From NCBI RefSeq assembly GCF_003751605.1, contig NZ_RJVJ01000001.1, positions 5,642,001-5,706,000 on the forward strand: a stretch of DNA of 64,000 bases, written 5' to 3'. The position numbers were made by a program, and so were the translations under genes. Below, piece after piece: positions 49,023 to 58,186 of the stretch (its first letter is position 1; each line of letters opens with the position of its first letter). The notes below the pieces were generated by a model, which saw only the letters and a list, made by a program, of their open reading frames with translations, did no database searches and had not been told where the DNA came from. The DNA comes from Kitasatospora cineracea (lineage in GTDB: Bacteria > Actinomycetota > Actinomycetes > Streptomycetales > Streptomycetaceae).

Positions 49023-49220
49023 CACCCGGAGACCGGTGCTCCGACCGCGAAGGCCCGGCGGGGCGGCGGGTCGGCGGGCCGCGTCGGGGCGGCCGCGTCG
49101 GCGCGGCCGGGCCGGAGCGGCCGGGTGGCCGAGGACGCACGCGGTCGCAGTGCCGGACGGCCCGCAGTCGCAGCCGCGGTCGCAACCGCAGCCGGGACCC
49201 CGGCCGTGGTGGCCCGCCGT

Positions 49221-50069
49221 TCAGGGCCGCGGCCGCAGGCCCGTCGCCGGGCGCGTGATCGCCGGGCGCGTGGCGGACGCGGCCGCCGCCGCGACGGTCA
49301 GCGGGTCGCGGGCCGGGCGGCCGAGCAGGTCGGTCAGGGCGGGGTCGGCGCCGTCCAGGAAGCCGTGCCGGACGCCGGTGGCGATCGAGGCCAGCATGGG
49401 CGGCTGGAAGGGCAGCAGCCCCGGCGTCTCCTCCAGCAGTCGGCGCCGGTACTCGCCCAGGCCGACGGTGCGGTGCGGCACCCCGAGCCGGTCGGCGACC
49501 AGGCCCGCGGTGACCGGCGGGCCGACGAGGTCGCGGACGCGCCCGCGGTGGGCCGCCGGGTCCGCCGCGACCAGCGCCGCCACCTCGGCCAGGTCCGCCC
49601 GGGCGACCGCGGCCAGCGCGCCGTCCCCGAACGCCGACTCCAGCCCGTCCCCGGACCAGGTCAGCAGACCGCCGAAGAGCTCGGCGTACAGGCCGTTGCG
49701 CAGGATCGTCCAGGACAGCCCGCTCTCCCGCACCAGGCGCTCGGTGGCCCGGTGCGCGAGCGCGAAGCCGAGGTGGTCGCCGGCGGTGGTCAGGCTGGTG
49801 TACACGACGTGGCGGACGCCGTCGCGGACGGCCGCGGCCAGGGCAGCCGCGTGCCGGGCGACCACCAGGTCGTCCTCGGCGTAGCCGGCCGAGACCAGCA
49901 CCAGGGTCGACACCCCGGTGAGGTCGAGGCCCGCGGGGTCGTCGAAGTCGAGCCGCCGCACCCCCGGGCCCGGCGAGCGGCTGCCGCCCGTCGCGGGGAC
50001 GCCCCGGGCGTGCAGGGCCGCCAGGGTGGCCGAGCCGAGGTTCCCGCCCGCTCCCGTCACCAGGATCAT
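49221..50069 (-). CDS. NmrA-like NAD(P)H-binding oxidoreductase
   Basis: 282 aa, atypical SDR similar to quinone oxidoreductase QOR2/YtfG: MILVTGAGGNLGSATLAAL (GxxGxxG loop), RRLDFDDPAGLDL, TLVLVSAGYAEDDLVVARHAAALAAAVRDGVRHVVYTS and GLSWTILRNGLYAELF. Divergent from the HxlR regulator gene, the normal arrangement for QOR2 genes, so it is likely induced by quinones or electrophiles through HxlR. The 198-bp gap after its stop is GC-rich with imperfect 'CGCAACCGCAGCC' repeats. Confidence 0.9.
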   Translation of the reverse strand: MILVTGAGGNLGSATLAALHARGVPATGGSRSPGPGVRRLDFDDPAGLDLTGVSTLVLVSAGYAEDDLVVARHAAALAAAVRDGVRHVVYTSLTTAGDHLGFALAHRATERLVRESGLSWTILRNGLYAELFGGLLTWSGDGLESAFGDGALAAVARADLAEVAALVAADPAAHRGRVRDLVGPPVTAGLVADRLGVPHRTVGLGEYRRRLLEETPGLLPFQPPMLASIATGVRHGFLDGADPALTDLLGRPARDPLTVAAAAASATRPAITRPATGLRPRP

Positions 50070-50236
50070 GTCCGTCGCCGCCTTCCGTGGTGGTTCCCAC
50101 CGGCCGTGCTGCCCGTCGGCTGCGGCGCCCGCCGCCCGTGGTGCCCGCTGCCCGTGGTGTCCACCGGTCGTGGTTCTCTTCGGTAACTAGGCTTGATCCT
50201 CGATCGCGGACCGGACGGCCACAAGGAGGCAGTTCC

Positions 50237-50656
50237 ATGTCACCCACGCACACCGGGGTAACCACCCCCGCCGAGCTCGACCCCTGCGGACGCCACGACC
50301 ACCCGGACTGCGGCATCCGCGACGTGCTGGACCGGATCGGCGACAAGTGGTCGGTGCTGGTGGTCGTCGAACTGGCGGGCGGGCCGCGCCGGTTCCGCGA
50401 ACTGCAGCGCGCCGTCGAGGGCATCTCCCAGCGCATGCTCACCCTCACCGTGCGCCGGCTCGAACGCGACGGCCTCGTGCTGCGCACCGTCTACCCGACC
50501 GTCCCGGCCCAGGTCGACTACCGGCTGACCGGGACCGGCGCCGGACTGACCCACCTGGTCAAGGCGCTCGCCGACTGGTCGCTCGCCCACCGCTCCGCCA
50601 TCGCCGAGGCCCGCCACGCCTACGACCTGGAGCACCCGGACCACGACATCCGCTGA
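50237..50656 (+). CDS. HxlR-family transcriptional regulator
   Basis: 139 aa winged helix: CGIRDVLDRIGDKWSVLVVVELAGGPRRFRELQRAVEGISQRMLTLTVRRLERDGLVLRTVYPTVPAQVDYRLTGTG. Cys17 and Cys25 (DPCGRHDHPDCGI) sit where redox- or aldehyde-sensing HxlR members (HypR, YodB) carry their reactive cysteine. ATG 50237 follows AAGGAGG. It probably controls the divergent NmrA-like gene. Confidence 0.92.
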   Translation: MSPTHTGVTTPAELDPCGRHDHPDCGIRDVLDRIGDKWSVLVVVELAGGPRRFRELQRAVEGISQRMLTLTVRRLERDGLVLRTVYPTVPAQVDYRLTGTGAGLTHLVKALADWSLAHRSAIAEARHAYDLEHPDHDIR

Positions 50657-50784
50657 GCGCACCCGCCGGGCACCGGCCAAGGACGCCGGGGACGCCGGAG
50701 ACGCCGGGGCCGCCGGGACGATCACCGAGGGAATCGGGACGCCGACCCATGGATCGTCCCGGCCCGGGCGGGTTGGCTGGAGCC

Positions 50785-51651
50785 ATGAACACGATCCTCG
50801 TCCTCGGCGGCACCGGCACCACCGGCCGCCGCGTCGCCCGCCGCCTGGCCGCCCAGGGGCACTCCGTCCGCACCGCCGCCCGCACCGGCGGCGACCACCG
50901 ACTCGACCTGGACGACCCGGCGGGCTGGGCCCCCGCGCTCGACGGCGTCAGCGCCCTCTACCTGGTCGAACCCGCGCTGCGGCCCGCCACCGGCCGCCGC
51001 GAGCGCCTCCCGCTGCTGGTCGACCACGCCGTCGCGGCGGGCGTCCGGCGGCTGGTGCTGCTCTCCGCGTACGGCGTCGACCGGGCCGACGACAGCCACC
51101 CGCTCAAGGCCGCCCAGCAGGCCGTCCGGGACAGCGGCGCCGAGTGGACGATCCTGCAACCCGGCTGGTTCGCCCAGAACTTCAGCGAGACCTTCTGGCG
51201 CCCGGCCGTCCTCTCCGGCGTCCTCGCCCTGCCCGTCGGAGACGGGCGCACCCCGTTCGTCGACGCCGAGGACATCGCCGAGGTCGCCGCCGCGGCCCTC
51301 GCCGGGGGCGGGGACGGGGACGGGGAGGGCCGGCACGCCGGACGCACCTACCGGCTGACCGGCCCCCGGGCGATCGGCTTCGGCGAGGCCGCCGCGCTGA
51401 TCTCCGCCGCCACCGGCCGGACGGTCCGCCACCAGGACGTCACCGCCGAGCAGTTCGTCGCCGCCGCGACCGCCCACGGCACCCCCGTCGAAGCCGCCCG
51501 CCGCCTGGCCGGCCTGCTCACCGAGGTCCGCGAAGGCCGCGGCGCGGACCTCGGCGACGGCACCGAACAGGCCCTCGGCCGCCCGCCCCGCACCTTCGAG
51601 GCCCACCTCGCCGAGGCCGCCGCAGCCGGCCGCTGGGACCCCGAGCGCTGA
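50785..51651 (+). CDS. NmrA-like NAD(P)-binding oxidoreductase
   Basis: 288 aa, second SDR of the NmrA type in this locus: MNTILVLGGTGTTGRRVARRLAAQGHSVRTAAR (Rossmann loop), YLVEPALRPATGRRERLPLLVDHAVAAGVRRLVLLSAYGVD and EWTILQPGWFAQNFSE. It lies 128 bp after the HxlR gene on the same strand and may share its control. ATG 50785 has GGAG immediately upstream. Substrate unknown. Confidence 0.9.
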   Translation: MNTILVLGGTGTTGRRVARRLAAQGHSVRTAARTGGDHRLDLDDPAGWAPALDGVSALYLVEPALRPATGRRERLPLLVDHAVAAGVRRLVLLSAYGVDRADDSHPLKAAQQAVRDSGAEWTILQPGWFAQNFSETFWRPAVLSGVLALPVGDGRTPFVDAEDIAEVAAAALAGGGDGDGEGRHAGRTYRLTGPRAIGFGEAAALISAATGRTVRHQDVTAEQFVAAATAHGTPVEAARRLAGLLTEVREGRGADLGDGTEQALGRPPRTFEAHLAEAAAAGRWDPER

Positions 51652-51666
51652 GCCTGCGGGCTGCTC

Positions 51667-51697
51667 CGCGCTCCCGGCCGGGCCGACCGGGAGCGCG
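51667..51697 (+). terminator. Hairpin terminator
   Basis: An 11-bp perfect stem (51667-51677 with 51687-51697) and 9-nt loop, 15 bases after the stop of the NmrA-like gene. Confidence 0.75.
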
Positions 51698-51792
51698 GGC
51701 CCGCGCTCCGGGCCGCCGCGGCAGGACCGATGGCCGGATCCGACAGAACAGTGTCATTGCGGCCACCGGGCCGGGCAGCCGAGGATGGGGGC

Positions 51793-52788
51793 ATGCCCAG
51801 CACCGAACGCCGCGTCGTGATCGCGGTCTTCCCCGACGTCGACCTGCTCGACGTCACCGGTCCGGCCGAGGTGTTCGCCCTGGCCGGCCGGGAGAGCGGC
51901 GGCCGGGCCGGCTACCGGGTCGAACTGGCCGGCCCGACCGGGGGACTGGTCCGCACCTCGGCCGGCGTCCGGCTGGCCGTCGACCTGACGTTCGACCAGG
52001 TCGACGGCCGGCTGGACACCCTGCTCGTCCCCGGCGCCGTCGACCCCGGACCGGACGGGCCCCGGGCCCGGATCGACCCCGACGTGGTCGCCTGGGCGGC
52101 CCGGACCGCCCCGTCCGCCCGGCGGGTCGCCTCGGTCTGCGCCGGAGCCCACCTGCTCGCCGCCGCCGGACTGCTGGACGGGCGGCGCGCCACCACCCAC
52201 TGGTCGACGGCAGCCCAACTCGCCGCCGACCACCCGGAGGTGACGGTCGACCCGGACCCGATCTTCGTCCGCTCCGGAACGGTCTGGACCGGCGCCGGGA
52301 TCAGCGCCTGCATGGACCTCGCGCTGGCCCTGGTCGCCGAGGACCACGGCGAGGAACTCGCCATGGCCGTCGCCCGGCAACTGGTGATGTACCTCAAGCG
52401 GCAGGGCGGGCAGAGCCAGTTCTCCGTCCCGCTCAGCAGCCCGCCCACCACCCGCCGGGACATCGACGACCTGCGCCTGCACATCGCCGACCACCCCGAC
52501 GGCGACCTCTCCGCCCGGGCGCTGGCCGCCCGGATGTGCCTGAGCGAACGCCACTTCGCCCGGATCTTCCGGCAGGAGACCGGCACGACCCCGGCCGCCT
52601 ACGTCGAGGCCGCCCGCCTGGAGGCCGCCCGGCGCCTGCTGGAGGGCACCGACCAACCGCTCGAACAGGTGGCCGCCGCCAGCGGCCTCGGCTCCGTCGA
52701 GACGCTCCACCGCACGCTGCGCCGCCGCCTGGGAACCACCCCGGCCGCCTACCGCAGACGCTTCCGGGTACGGCCCGAAGGGGCCTGA
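51793..52788 (+). CDS. DJ-1/PfpI-AraC (GlxA/FtrA-type) regulator
   Basis: 331 aa. N-terminal glutamine-amidotransferase-like domain (VVIAVFPDVDLLDVTGPAEVFALA; nucleophile-elbow VASVCAGAHLLAAAGLLDGRRATTHW with Cys) and C-terminal AraC HTH (DLSARALAARMCLSERHFARIFRQETGTTPAAYVEAARLEAARRLL). Typically such regulators control an adjacent small-molecule hydrolase; the isochorismatase-like gene 64 bp downstream is the obvious candidate. ATG 51793 chosen. Confidence 0.92.
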   Translation: MPSTERRVVIAVFPDVDLLDVTGPAEVFALAGRESGGRAGYRVELAGPTGGLVRTSAGVRLAVDLTFDQVDGRLDTLLVPGAVDPGPDGPRARIDPDVVAWAARTAPSARRVASVCAGAHLLAAAGLLDGRRATTHWSTAAQLAADHPEVTVDPDPIFVRSGTVWTGAGISACMDLALALVAEDHGEELAMAVARQLVMYLKRQGGQSQFSVPLSSPPTTRRDIDDLRLHIADHPDGDLSARALAARMCLSERHFARIFRQETGTTPAAYVEAARLEAARRLLEGTDQPLEQVAAASGLGSVETLHRTLRRRLGTTPAAYRRRFRVRPEGA

Positions 52789-52852
52789 ACCCGCTCCACC
52801 CGTACCACCCGTACCACCCGCACCCATCCCGACCTGCGAGGACGTTACTGAC

Positions 52853-53485
52853 ATGAGCATGGAAAACGACGCGACTTCCGCTTCCGCGACGCTGCGCACG
52901 GTGATCGGCCTGGACGACGCCCTGCCGAAGCTCGCCGACTCGATCGTCGTGCTGATCGACTACCAGAACACCTACCGGGAGGGCGTGATGGCGCTCGACG
53001 GCGCCGAACAGGCGCTCGCGGCGGGTGCCCGGCTGCTGGCGGCGGCCCGGACGGCCGGGGCCCCGGCGGTGCACGTGGTCAACGACGGCGGGCCGGGGAC
53101 GCCGTACGACATCCGGGCCGAGATCGGGGCGATCAGCGCGCCGGTCGCCCCGGCGGAGGGCGAACGGGTGGTGGTCAAGACCTTCCCGGACGCCTTCCAC
53201 GGCACCGAACTCGCCACCGTGCTGGAGGAGTTGGACGGGGACGGGCCGCGCCGCGACCTGGTGCTGGCCGGGTTCATGACGCACATGTGCGTGGCGTTCA
53301 CCGCACAGGGGGCGTTCCGCGGCGGGTGGCGCCCGACGGTGGTCGCCGAGGCGTGCGCCACCCGGGCGCTGCCCGGCCCGGACGGCACCGTCGTCCCCGC
53401 CGCGCAGCTGCACGCCGCCGCCCTGGCCACCGTCGGCGACCTGTACGGGACGGTGGCGGCGCGGGTCGCCGACCTCACCGGATGA
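52853..53485 (+). CDS. Isochorismatase-family cysteine hydrolase
   Basis: 210 aa. The catalytic triad is visible: Asp36 (VVLIDYQNTY), Lys109 (VVVKTFPDAFHGT) and Cys146 (GFMTHMCVAFTAQGAF). The family includes nicotinamidases and N-carbamoyl or ureido hydrolases as well as isochorismatases; the T-H-M-C context suits an amidase. ATG 52853; 52859 is possible. Follows the DJ-1/AraC regulator in the same direction. A CCCGTACCA direct repeat lies in the leader. Confidence 0.9.
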   Translation: MSMENDATSASATLRTVIGLDDALPKLADSIVVLIDYQNTYREGVMALDGAEQALAAGARLLAAARTAGAPAVHVVNDGGPGTPYDIRAEIGAISAPVAPAEGERVVVKTFPDAFHGTELATVLEELDGDGPRRDLVLAGFMTHMCVAFTAQGAFRGGWRPTVVAEACATRALPGPDGTVVPAAQLHAAALATVGDLYGTVAARVADLTG

Positions 53486-53566
53486 GCGGCGGGCCGAGCG
53501 GCGAGGCGGCCGCCGGATGGGCGCCGGCCCGGGCAGCGAGCGGTCGCCGGGTGGGCGGCGAGGCGG

Positions 53567-54838
53567 TCACCGGGTGACGGAGAGCCGGACGGCGCCGTAG
53601 CGGCGCTGGGCGTAGGCCGCCGCCGTGGTGGCCGCGCCCAGGGTCAGCCAGCCCAGCGGGCCGGTGGCCAGCACCGCGCCGGTCAGCAGCAGCGGGCCCG
53701 CGGCCTTCTCGGTGGAGTGGGCCATGCCCGCCACCCCGAGGTACTCGGGGCGGGCCCGCTCCGGGGCCAGGGCCACCGACAGCTCCCAGGAGACCACCGA
53801 GCGGACCAGTTCGGCCAGCGTCACCAGCACCGCCGCCGCCAGCAGCAGCACCGAGGCGGCCACCGCCCCCGTCCGGTGGGCCAGCGCCGCCGCCGCGCAG
53901 CAGCCGAGTACGGCGAACCCGTACAGCGGGACCACCCGGACCGCCTGGCGGGCCGTGCTGACCAGGGCGGACACCCGCAGCTGGGCCAGCACCACGACCA
54001 CCGTGTTGATCGCCAGGAAGGCCGGGACCAGCGCGTGCGGGGCGCGGGTGGAGTGGATCAGCCAGAGCGGGAGACCGACGTTCAGGATCGCGTCGTCGAT
54101 GGTGAGCACCGCGTCCAGGGCGACGAAGCGCAGGTAGCCGGCGTCCCGCCACGGGTTCGGCCGGGCCTCCGGGCCGGCGCTCCCGTCCGCCGCCGCCCCG
54201 CTGCCCGGGCCGTCCGGTGCGGCGGCGGCGCGGTGCGGCTCGCGGAGGGTGGCCACCAGGGCGGCCGCGACCAGGAAGGAGGCCACGTCGGCGACCACCA
54301 GCGCCCGGTACGCGGCCGGGGTGCCCACCGCCAGGCCCAGCGCGGCCAGGCCCGCGCCCGCCGCGTACCCGGCGTTCATCGCGGTGCGCGACAGCGCCCG
54401 GTAGGCCGAGCGGCGCTCGCCCGCCACCTCGGTGGCGTACAGCATCTCCATCGCCCGGGCCGCCCGGTCGCCGAGCGTGGCCAGCGCCACCACCAGCAGC
54501 AGCGGCGTGAACGCCGAGCAGAACAGCACCGCCGTCAGTGCCGCCACCCGCAGCAGGTGGCAGCCGATCAGCACCGGTCGCACCCCGGACGAGGCGGCCA
54601 GCCGCCCCGCCAGCGGCGTCCCCGCGATGCCCGCCACCGAGGAGACGCCCAGCAGCAGTCCGACCTGGGCCGCCGTCAGCCGCCCCACCTCGGTGAAGTA
54701 CAGCACGCAGGCCGCCGCCCAGACGCCCGTCCCGGTCCGGTCGACGAACAGCGTCAGCAGCATCGTCCGCCCGTCCCGCCCGCCCGGCGGCCGCCGCAAC
54801 TGGGCCAGCAGCCCCTCGGTCCCCGCGCGCTCGCCCAT
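53567..54838 (-). CDS. MFS transporter
   Basis: 423 aa, about 12 helices with a long Ala/Gly/Pro cytoplasmic loop in the middle (PHRAAAAPDGPGSGAAADGSAGPEARPNPWRD). First-half motifs LFVDRTGTGVWAAACVLYFTEV and LLLGVSSVAGIAGTPLAGRLAASSGVRPVL fit drug/H+ antiporter-like exporters. ATG 54838 chosen; GTG 54847 is possible. The twin palindromes at 54900-54927 lie upstream and probably bind a MarR-type repressor not encoded here. Confidence 0.9.
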   Translation of the reverse strand: MGERAGTEGLLAQLRRPPGGRDGRTMLLTLFVDRTGTGVWAAACVLYFTEVGRLTAAQVGLLLGVSSVAGIAGTPLAGRLAASSGVRPVLIGCHLLRVAALTAVLFCSAFTPLLLVVALATLGDRAARAMEMLYATEVAGERRSAYRALSRTAMNAGYAAGAGLAALGLAVGTPAAYRALVVADVASFLVAAALVATLREPHRAAAAPDGPGSGAAADGSAGPEARPNPWRDAGYLRFVALDAVLTIDDAILNVGLPLWLIHSTRAPHALVPAFLAINTVVVVLAQLRVSALVSTARQAVRVVPLYGFAVLGCCAAAALAHRTGAVAASVLLLAAAVLVTLAELVRSVVSWELSVALAPERARPEYLGVAGMAHSTEKAAGPLLLTGAVLATGPLGWLTLGAATTAAAYAQRRYGAVRLSVTR

Positions 54839-54899
54839 GCCGCCCACCGTCCCCGTGAAGGTCGTTCGTCCGTACGGGGAGCACTCTGCCCGAGAAATC

Positions 54900-54927
54900 T
54901 CTTGATATCAAGATGCTTGATGTCGAG
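54900..54927. promoter_or_regulatory. Twin palindromic operators between MFS and DinB-like genes
   Basis: TCTTGATATCAAGA (54900-54913) is a perfect 14-bp palindrome; CTTGATGTCGAG (54916-54927) is an imperfect second copy, 15 bp centre to centre. The form resembles MarR-family sites that control MFS exporters in streptomycetes. The region is notably A/T-rich for this DNA. Confidence 0.7.
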
Positions 54928-55005
54928 ATGACATGGTGGGATCGGTGTGCGGGCCCGGCTCCCGCCTCGGCAGCCCTGGCTGTCGCCGGTGAGTACGCTC
55001 GGCGG

Positions 55006-55674
55006 ATGACCGATCACGAACACGCGCAACTCCCCGACGCCGTCGGCCCGGTGACGGCGGACGACCTCGCCGAGGGCGTCCGGCTGGTCGTCGCCCTGCT
55101 GAGCAGGCCCGACGCGGCCGCCGCCGACTGGGACCGGCCCGCCGGAACACTGGAATGGAGCTGCTGGGAGACCGCCGAGCACCTCGCGGACGACCTGTTC
55201 TCCTACGCCGCCCAGCTCGGGCCGCAGTCGCCGCCCGCCGTCGGGTTCGTGCCGTTCCGCTACCGGCGGGAGGCGCCGGGCAAGCCCGCCAACGCGGTCT
55301 TCGCCCAGCGGGAGGCCGGGCCGCAGGGCCTGGTCCAGGTGCTGGAGGCGTGCGGGGCGCTGCTGGTGGCGATGGTCCGGACGGCCCGGCCGCAGGACCG
55401 GGCCTTCCACGGCTACGGGACGGCGGACGCCGAGGGCAGCGCCGCCATGGGACTGGTCGAACTCTTCGCCCACGCCCACGACCTGGCACTCGGCCTGGAC
55501 CTGGACTGGACGGCCCCCGCCGACATCAGCGCCCGGGTGCTGGCCCGGCTCTTCCCCGCGGCGCCCACCGGCACCGACCCCTGGCCGACCCTGCGCTGGG
55601 CCACCGGCCGGGGCGACCTGCCCGGCCGCGAACGGCCCGCCGAGTGGCGCTGGTACAGCGCCCCGCGCGACTGA
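55006..55674 (+). CDS. DinB / mycothiol-dependent isomerase-like protein
   Basis: 222 aa four-helix bundle typical of actinobacterial maleylpyruvate-isomerase-like proteins: TLEWSCWETAEHLADDLFSYAAQL (first metal His), then MGLVELFAHAHDLALGLDLDW (second pair of His, H-A-H-D). These proteins use a metal and mycothiol to modify or detoxify small molecules. ATG 55006. Divergent from the MFS exporter across the twin operators, which suggests joint control and perhaps joint detoxification. Confidence 0.85.
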   Translation: MTDHEHAQLPDAVGPVTADDLAEGVRLVVALLSRPDAAAADWDRPAGTLEWSCWETAEHLADDLFSYAAQLGPQSPPAVGFVPFRYRREAPGKPANAVFAQREAGPQGLVQVLEACGALLVAMVRTARPQDRAFHGYGTADAEGSAAMGLVELFAHAHDLALGLDLDWTAPADISARVLARLFPAAPTGTDPWPTLRWATGRGDLPGRERPAEWRWYSAPRD

Positions 55675-55759
55675 GCGCTGGCTCCGGAGCTCCCGCCTTG
55701 GAGCTCCAGCCCCGGAGCCCCCGCCCTGCCCTCGGTCGGGCCGGAACCGGGAGCCCGGC

Positions 55760-56608
55760 TCAGAGCAGCGGCTGGATGTCCCCGGTGGTGACGGTCGGGC
55801 CGGTGCCGCGCGTGGTCAGGTCGTTCGGCGGGATGCCCGGGTGGTGGCGGGAGTCGCCGGGCGCGGCGGGGGTCGGATCGGCGAGCGAGATCCGGGAGAC
55901 GATGCGGTAGCGGTCGCCGCGGTAGAGCGAGTGGGTGTACTCGACCGGCCGGCCGGCCGCGTCGCTGGTCAGGCGCTCGAAGCGCAGGGCGGGGGAGAGG
56001 GCGGGGATGGTCAGCAGGCGGGCCTCGCGCTCGTTGACCACGGTGGGCTCGATGGCCTGGACGGCCTCGTGGACGTGCGCGCCGCGGGCGGCCAGCAACT
56101 GGTAGAGGTCGCCGTGCTCCAGCTCGGCCGGGACCAGGCCGGGCAGCAGGTCGGCGGGGACGTGCAGGTGCTCGATGGCCATCGGCTCGCCGTCGACCAG
56201 GCGCAGCAGCACGATGTGCAGGACCGGCGCGGCGGGGGAGAGCCGCAGCTTGCGGCCGATCGCCGCGCCGGCCGGCGGGGCACTGAGCTCCAGCACCCGG
56301 CTGGTCCAACTCCCGGCCGCCCGGGGCACGCTGAAGGACGGATCGCCGCCGCCGGACGGGGTCAGCTCCTGGACGATCTTGGCGGGGGCGACGAAGGTGC
56401 CGCGGCCGTGCTCGCGCACCAGCAGCCCCGCGGCCACCAGCTCGTCCACCCCGGCGCGCAGCGTCGGGCGGGAGACGCCGAGCTGCACGCAGAGCGTCCG
56501 TTCGGACGGCACCGGGTCACCGGGGGTCAGTGACTCGACCAGTTCGCGCAGGTACTCCCGGACCTGATCGCGCTTCAATCCCGCCCCGCCGGACGAATCC
56601 GTCGCCAT
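55760..56608 (-). CDS. GntR/HutC-family regulator (DasR-like)
   Basis: 282 aa. N-terminal GntR winged helix (LKRDQVREYLRELVESLTPGDPVPSERTLCVQLGVSRPTLRAGVDELVAAGLLVREHGRGTFVA) and C-terminal UTRA domain (VLHIVLLRLVDGEPMAIEHLHVPADLLPGL, ...GRPVEYTHSLYRGDRYRIVSRI), the effector site that binds amino-sugar phosphates in DasR/NagR. It is longer than DasR, with a C-terminal tail. Divergent from the sugar ABC genes; dre-like palindromes lie between. ATG 56608. Confidence 0.9.
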   Translation of the reverse strand: MATDSSGGAGLKRDQVREYLRELVESLTPGDPVPSERTLCVQLGVSRPTLRAGVDELVAAGLLVREHGRGTFVAPAKIVQELTPSGGGDPSFSVPRAAGSWTSRVLELSAPPAGAAIGRKLRLSPAAPVLHIVLLRLVDGEPMAIEHLHVPADLLPGLVPAELEHGDLYQLLAARGAHVHEAVQAIEPTVVNEREARLLTIPALSPALRFERLTSDAAGRPVEYTHSLYRGDRYRIVSRISLADPTPAAPGDSRHHPGIPPNDLTTRGTGPTVTTGDIQPLL

Positions 56609-56628
56609 CGTGCCATCCCTTCGCTCCG

Positions 56629-56655
56629 AACTGGTCAGACCATACCAGACCAGTT
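56629..56655. promoter_or_regulatory. dre-like palindrome near the regulator start
   Basis: AACTGGTC (56629-56636) and GACCAGTT (56648-56655) are perfect inverted arms; the left part, ACTGGTCAGACCAT, is a shortened version of the DasR-responsive element (ACTGGTCTAGACCACT). Placed over the regulator's own 5' region, it fits autorepression. Confidence 0.75.
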
Positions 56656-56796
56656 CGCGGACCTTACCAGTGGCCGTCACGGCGCCGGAAGCCCCGAACT
56701 GGAAGGATTCCTTGCAGGTCGGAGGCCGGATAGTGAGGGTACGCGGGGCCTTGACGGGCCGGAACGGCTGTGCCACCTTCTCTTACCACCGACCGG

Positions 56797-56815
56797 ACCA
56801 GTTGAGCCAACTGGT
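56797..56815. promoter_or_regulatory. dre-like palindrome upstream of the sugar ABC operon
   Basis: ACCAGTT-gagcc-AACTGGT, perfect 7-bp arms, 42 bp upstream of the start of the sugar-binding protein gene. Same core (CCAGTT/AACTGG) as the site near the regulator. Probable repressor site for the whole transport-hydrolase operon. Confidence 0.75.
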
Positions 56816-56857
56816 AAACAGTCGGCCTTCTCCGAACTCCATGAGGCGGCACCCACC

Positions 56858-58132
56858 GTGAGATCCCCCGCACGTCCGACCATCCTGCGCGCCGCGACCG
56901 CCCTGCTGCTGGGCGCGGCCACGCTGACCGCCTGCTCCTCCGGCTCCGGCTCCCAGGACGCGGCCGGCCCGGCCCGGCTGACCGTCTGGATCATGAAGGA
57001 CAGCGTCACCGACACCTTCCTGAAGGACTTCGAGGCCGATTTCGAGGCCACCCACCCCGGCACCACCCTGGACGTGCAGATCCAGGAGTGGGAGGGCATC
57101 GGCCAGAAGGTCACCAGCGCCCTGGCCAGCAAGGACGCCCCCGACGTGATCGAGGTCGGCAACACCCAGGTCGCCCAGTACGCCGCCAGTGGCGGCGTGC
57201 ACGACCTCAGCGGCAAGACCGCCGAGCTCAACGGCTCCGACTGGATCCCCGGCCTGGCCGACCCCGGGAAGATCGACGGCAAGCAGTACGGCATCCCCTG
57301 GTACGCCGCCAACCGGGTGGTCATCTACCGCAAGGACCTGTTCCAGCAGGCCGGCATCACCACCCCGCCCAAGACCCGCGAGGAGTGGATCGCCGACACC
57401 CAGAAGCTCAACACCGGCGGCAACGAGGGCATCTACCTGACCGGCCAGACCTGGTACGTGCTGGCCGGCTTCCTCTGGGACGAGGGCGGCGACCTCGCCG
57501 TCAAGGGCGCCGACGGCAAGTGGACCGGCGCCCTGGGCACCCCGCAGGGCAAGGCCGCGATCGGCTTCTACCAGCAGCTCCAGGCCCTCGGCCGGGGCCC
57601 CAAGGACTCCGACGAGGCCAAGCCGCCGCAGGCCGAGGTGTTCGCCCAGGGCCGCACCGCCCAGCTGATCTCCACCCCCGGCGGCGCCGCCGCCATCCTC
57701 AAGGCCGCCCCCGACCTGAAGGACAAGCTCGGCTTCTTCCCGATCCCCGGCAAGAGCGCCGACAAGCCCGGCGCGGTCTTCACCGGCGGCTCCGACCTGA
57801 TCGTCCCCGAGTCCTCCCGCCACCAGCAGGCCGCCTACGAAGTGGTCAAGGCCCTGGCCGGGGACAAGTGGCAGACCGCGATGGCCAAGGAGATGAGCTA
57901 CGTCCCCAACCGGACCACGCTCGCCGGCGCGCTCAGCGGCAACGAGGGCGCCACCGCGATGGCCGCCGGCGCCGCCAACGGCCACGCCACCCCCAACTCG
58001 CCCGACTGGGCCGCCGTCGAGGCCGACAACCCGATCAAGCAGTACATGACCCAGGTGCTCACCGGCGCCGACCCGGCCGCCGCCGCGAAGAGCGCCGACG
58101 CGGCCATCACCAAGGCGCTCAGCGGCAACTGA
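56858..58132 (+). CDS. Sugar ABC transporter substrate-binding lipoprotein (DasA-like)
   Basis: 424 aa. Lipobox LTAC with Cys26. Mature family-1 solute-binding protein: LTVWIMKDSVTDTFLKDFEADFEATHPGTTLDVQIQEWEGIGQKVTSALASKDAPDVIEVGNTQVAQYAA and YGIPWYAANRVVIYRKDLFQQAGI. In S. coelicolor the corresponding dasA product binds N,N'-diacetylchitobiose; the downstream GH20 gene supports the same substrate. GTG 56858 chosen. First gene of a four-gene run. Confidence 0.9.
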   Translation: MRSPARPTILRAATALLLGAATLTACSSGSGSQDAAGPARLTVWIMKDSVTDTFLKDFEADFEATHPGTTLDVQIQEWEGIGQKVTSALASKDAPDVIEVGNTQVAQYAASGGVHDLSGKTAELNGSDWIPGLADPGKIDGKQYGIPWYAANRVVIYRKDLFQQAGITTPPKTREEWIADTQKLNTGGNEGIYLTGQTWYVLAGFLWDEGGDLAVKGADGKWTGALGTPQGKAAIGFYQQLQALGRGPKDSDEAKPPQAEVFAQGRTAQLISTPGGAAAILKAAPDLKDKLGFFPIPGKSADKPGAVFTGGSDLIVPESSRHQQAAYEVVKALAGDKWQTAMAKEMSYVPNRTTLAGALSGNEGATAMAAGAANGHATPNSPDWAAVEADNPIKQYMTQVLTGADPAAAAKSADAAITKALSGN

Positions 58133-58186
58133 CCCCGGGCCCGGCCCCCTCCGCACTGCACGACCCCGACAGGAGAACACCCCGCC

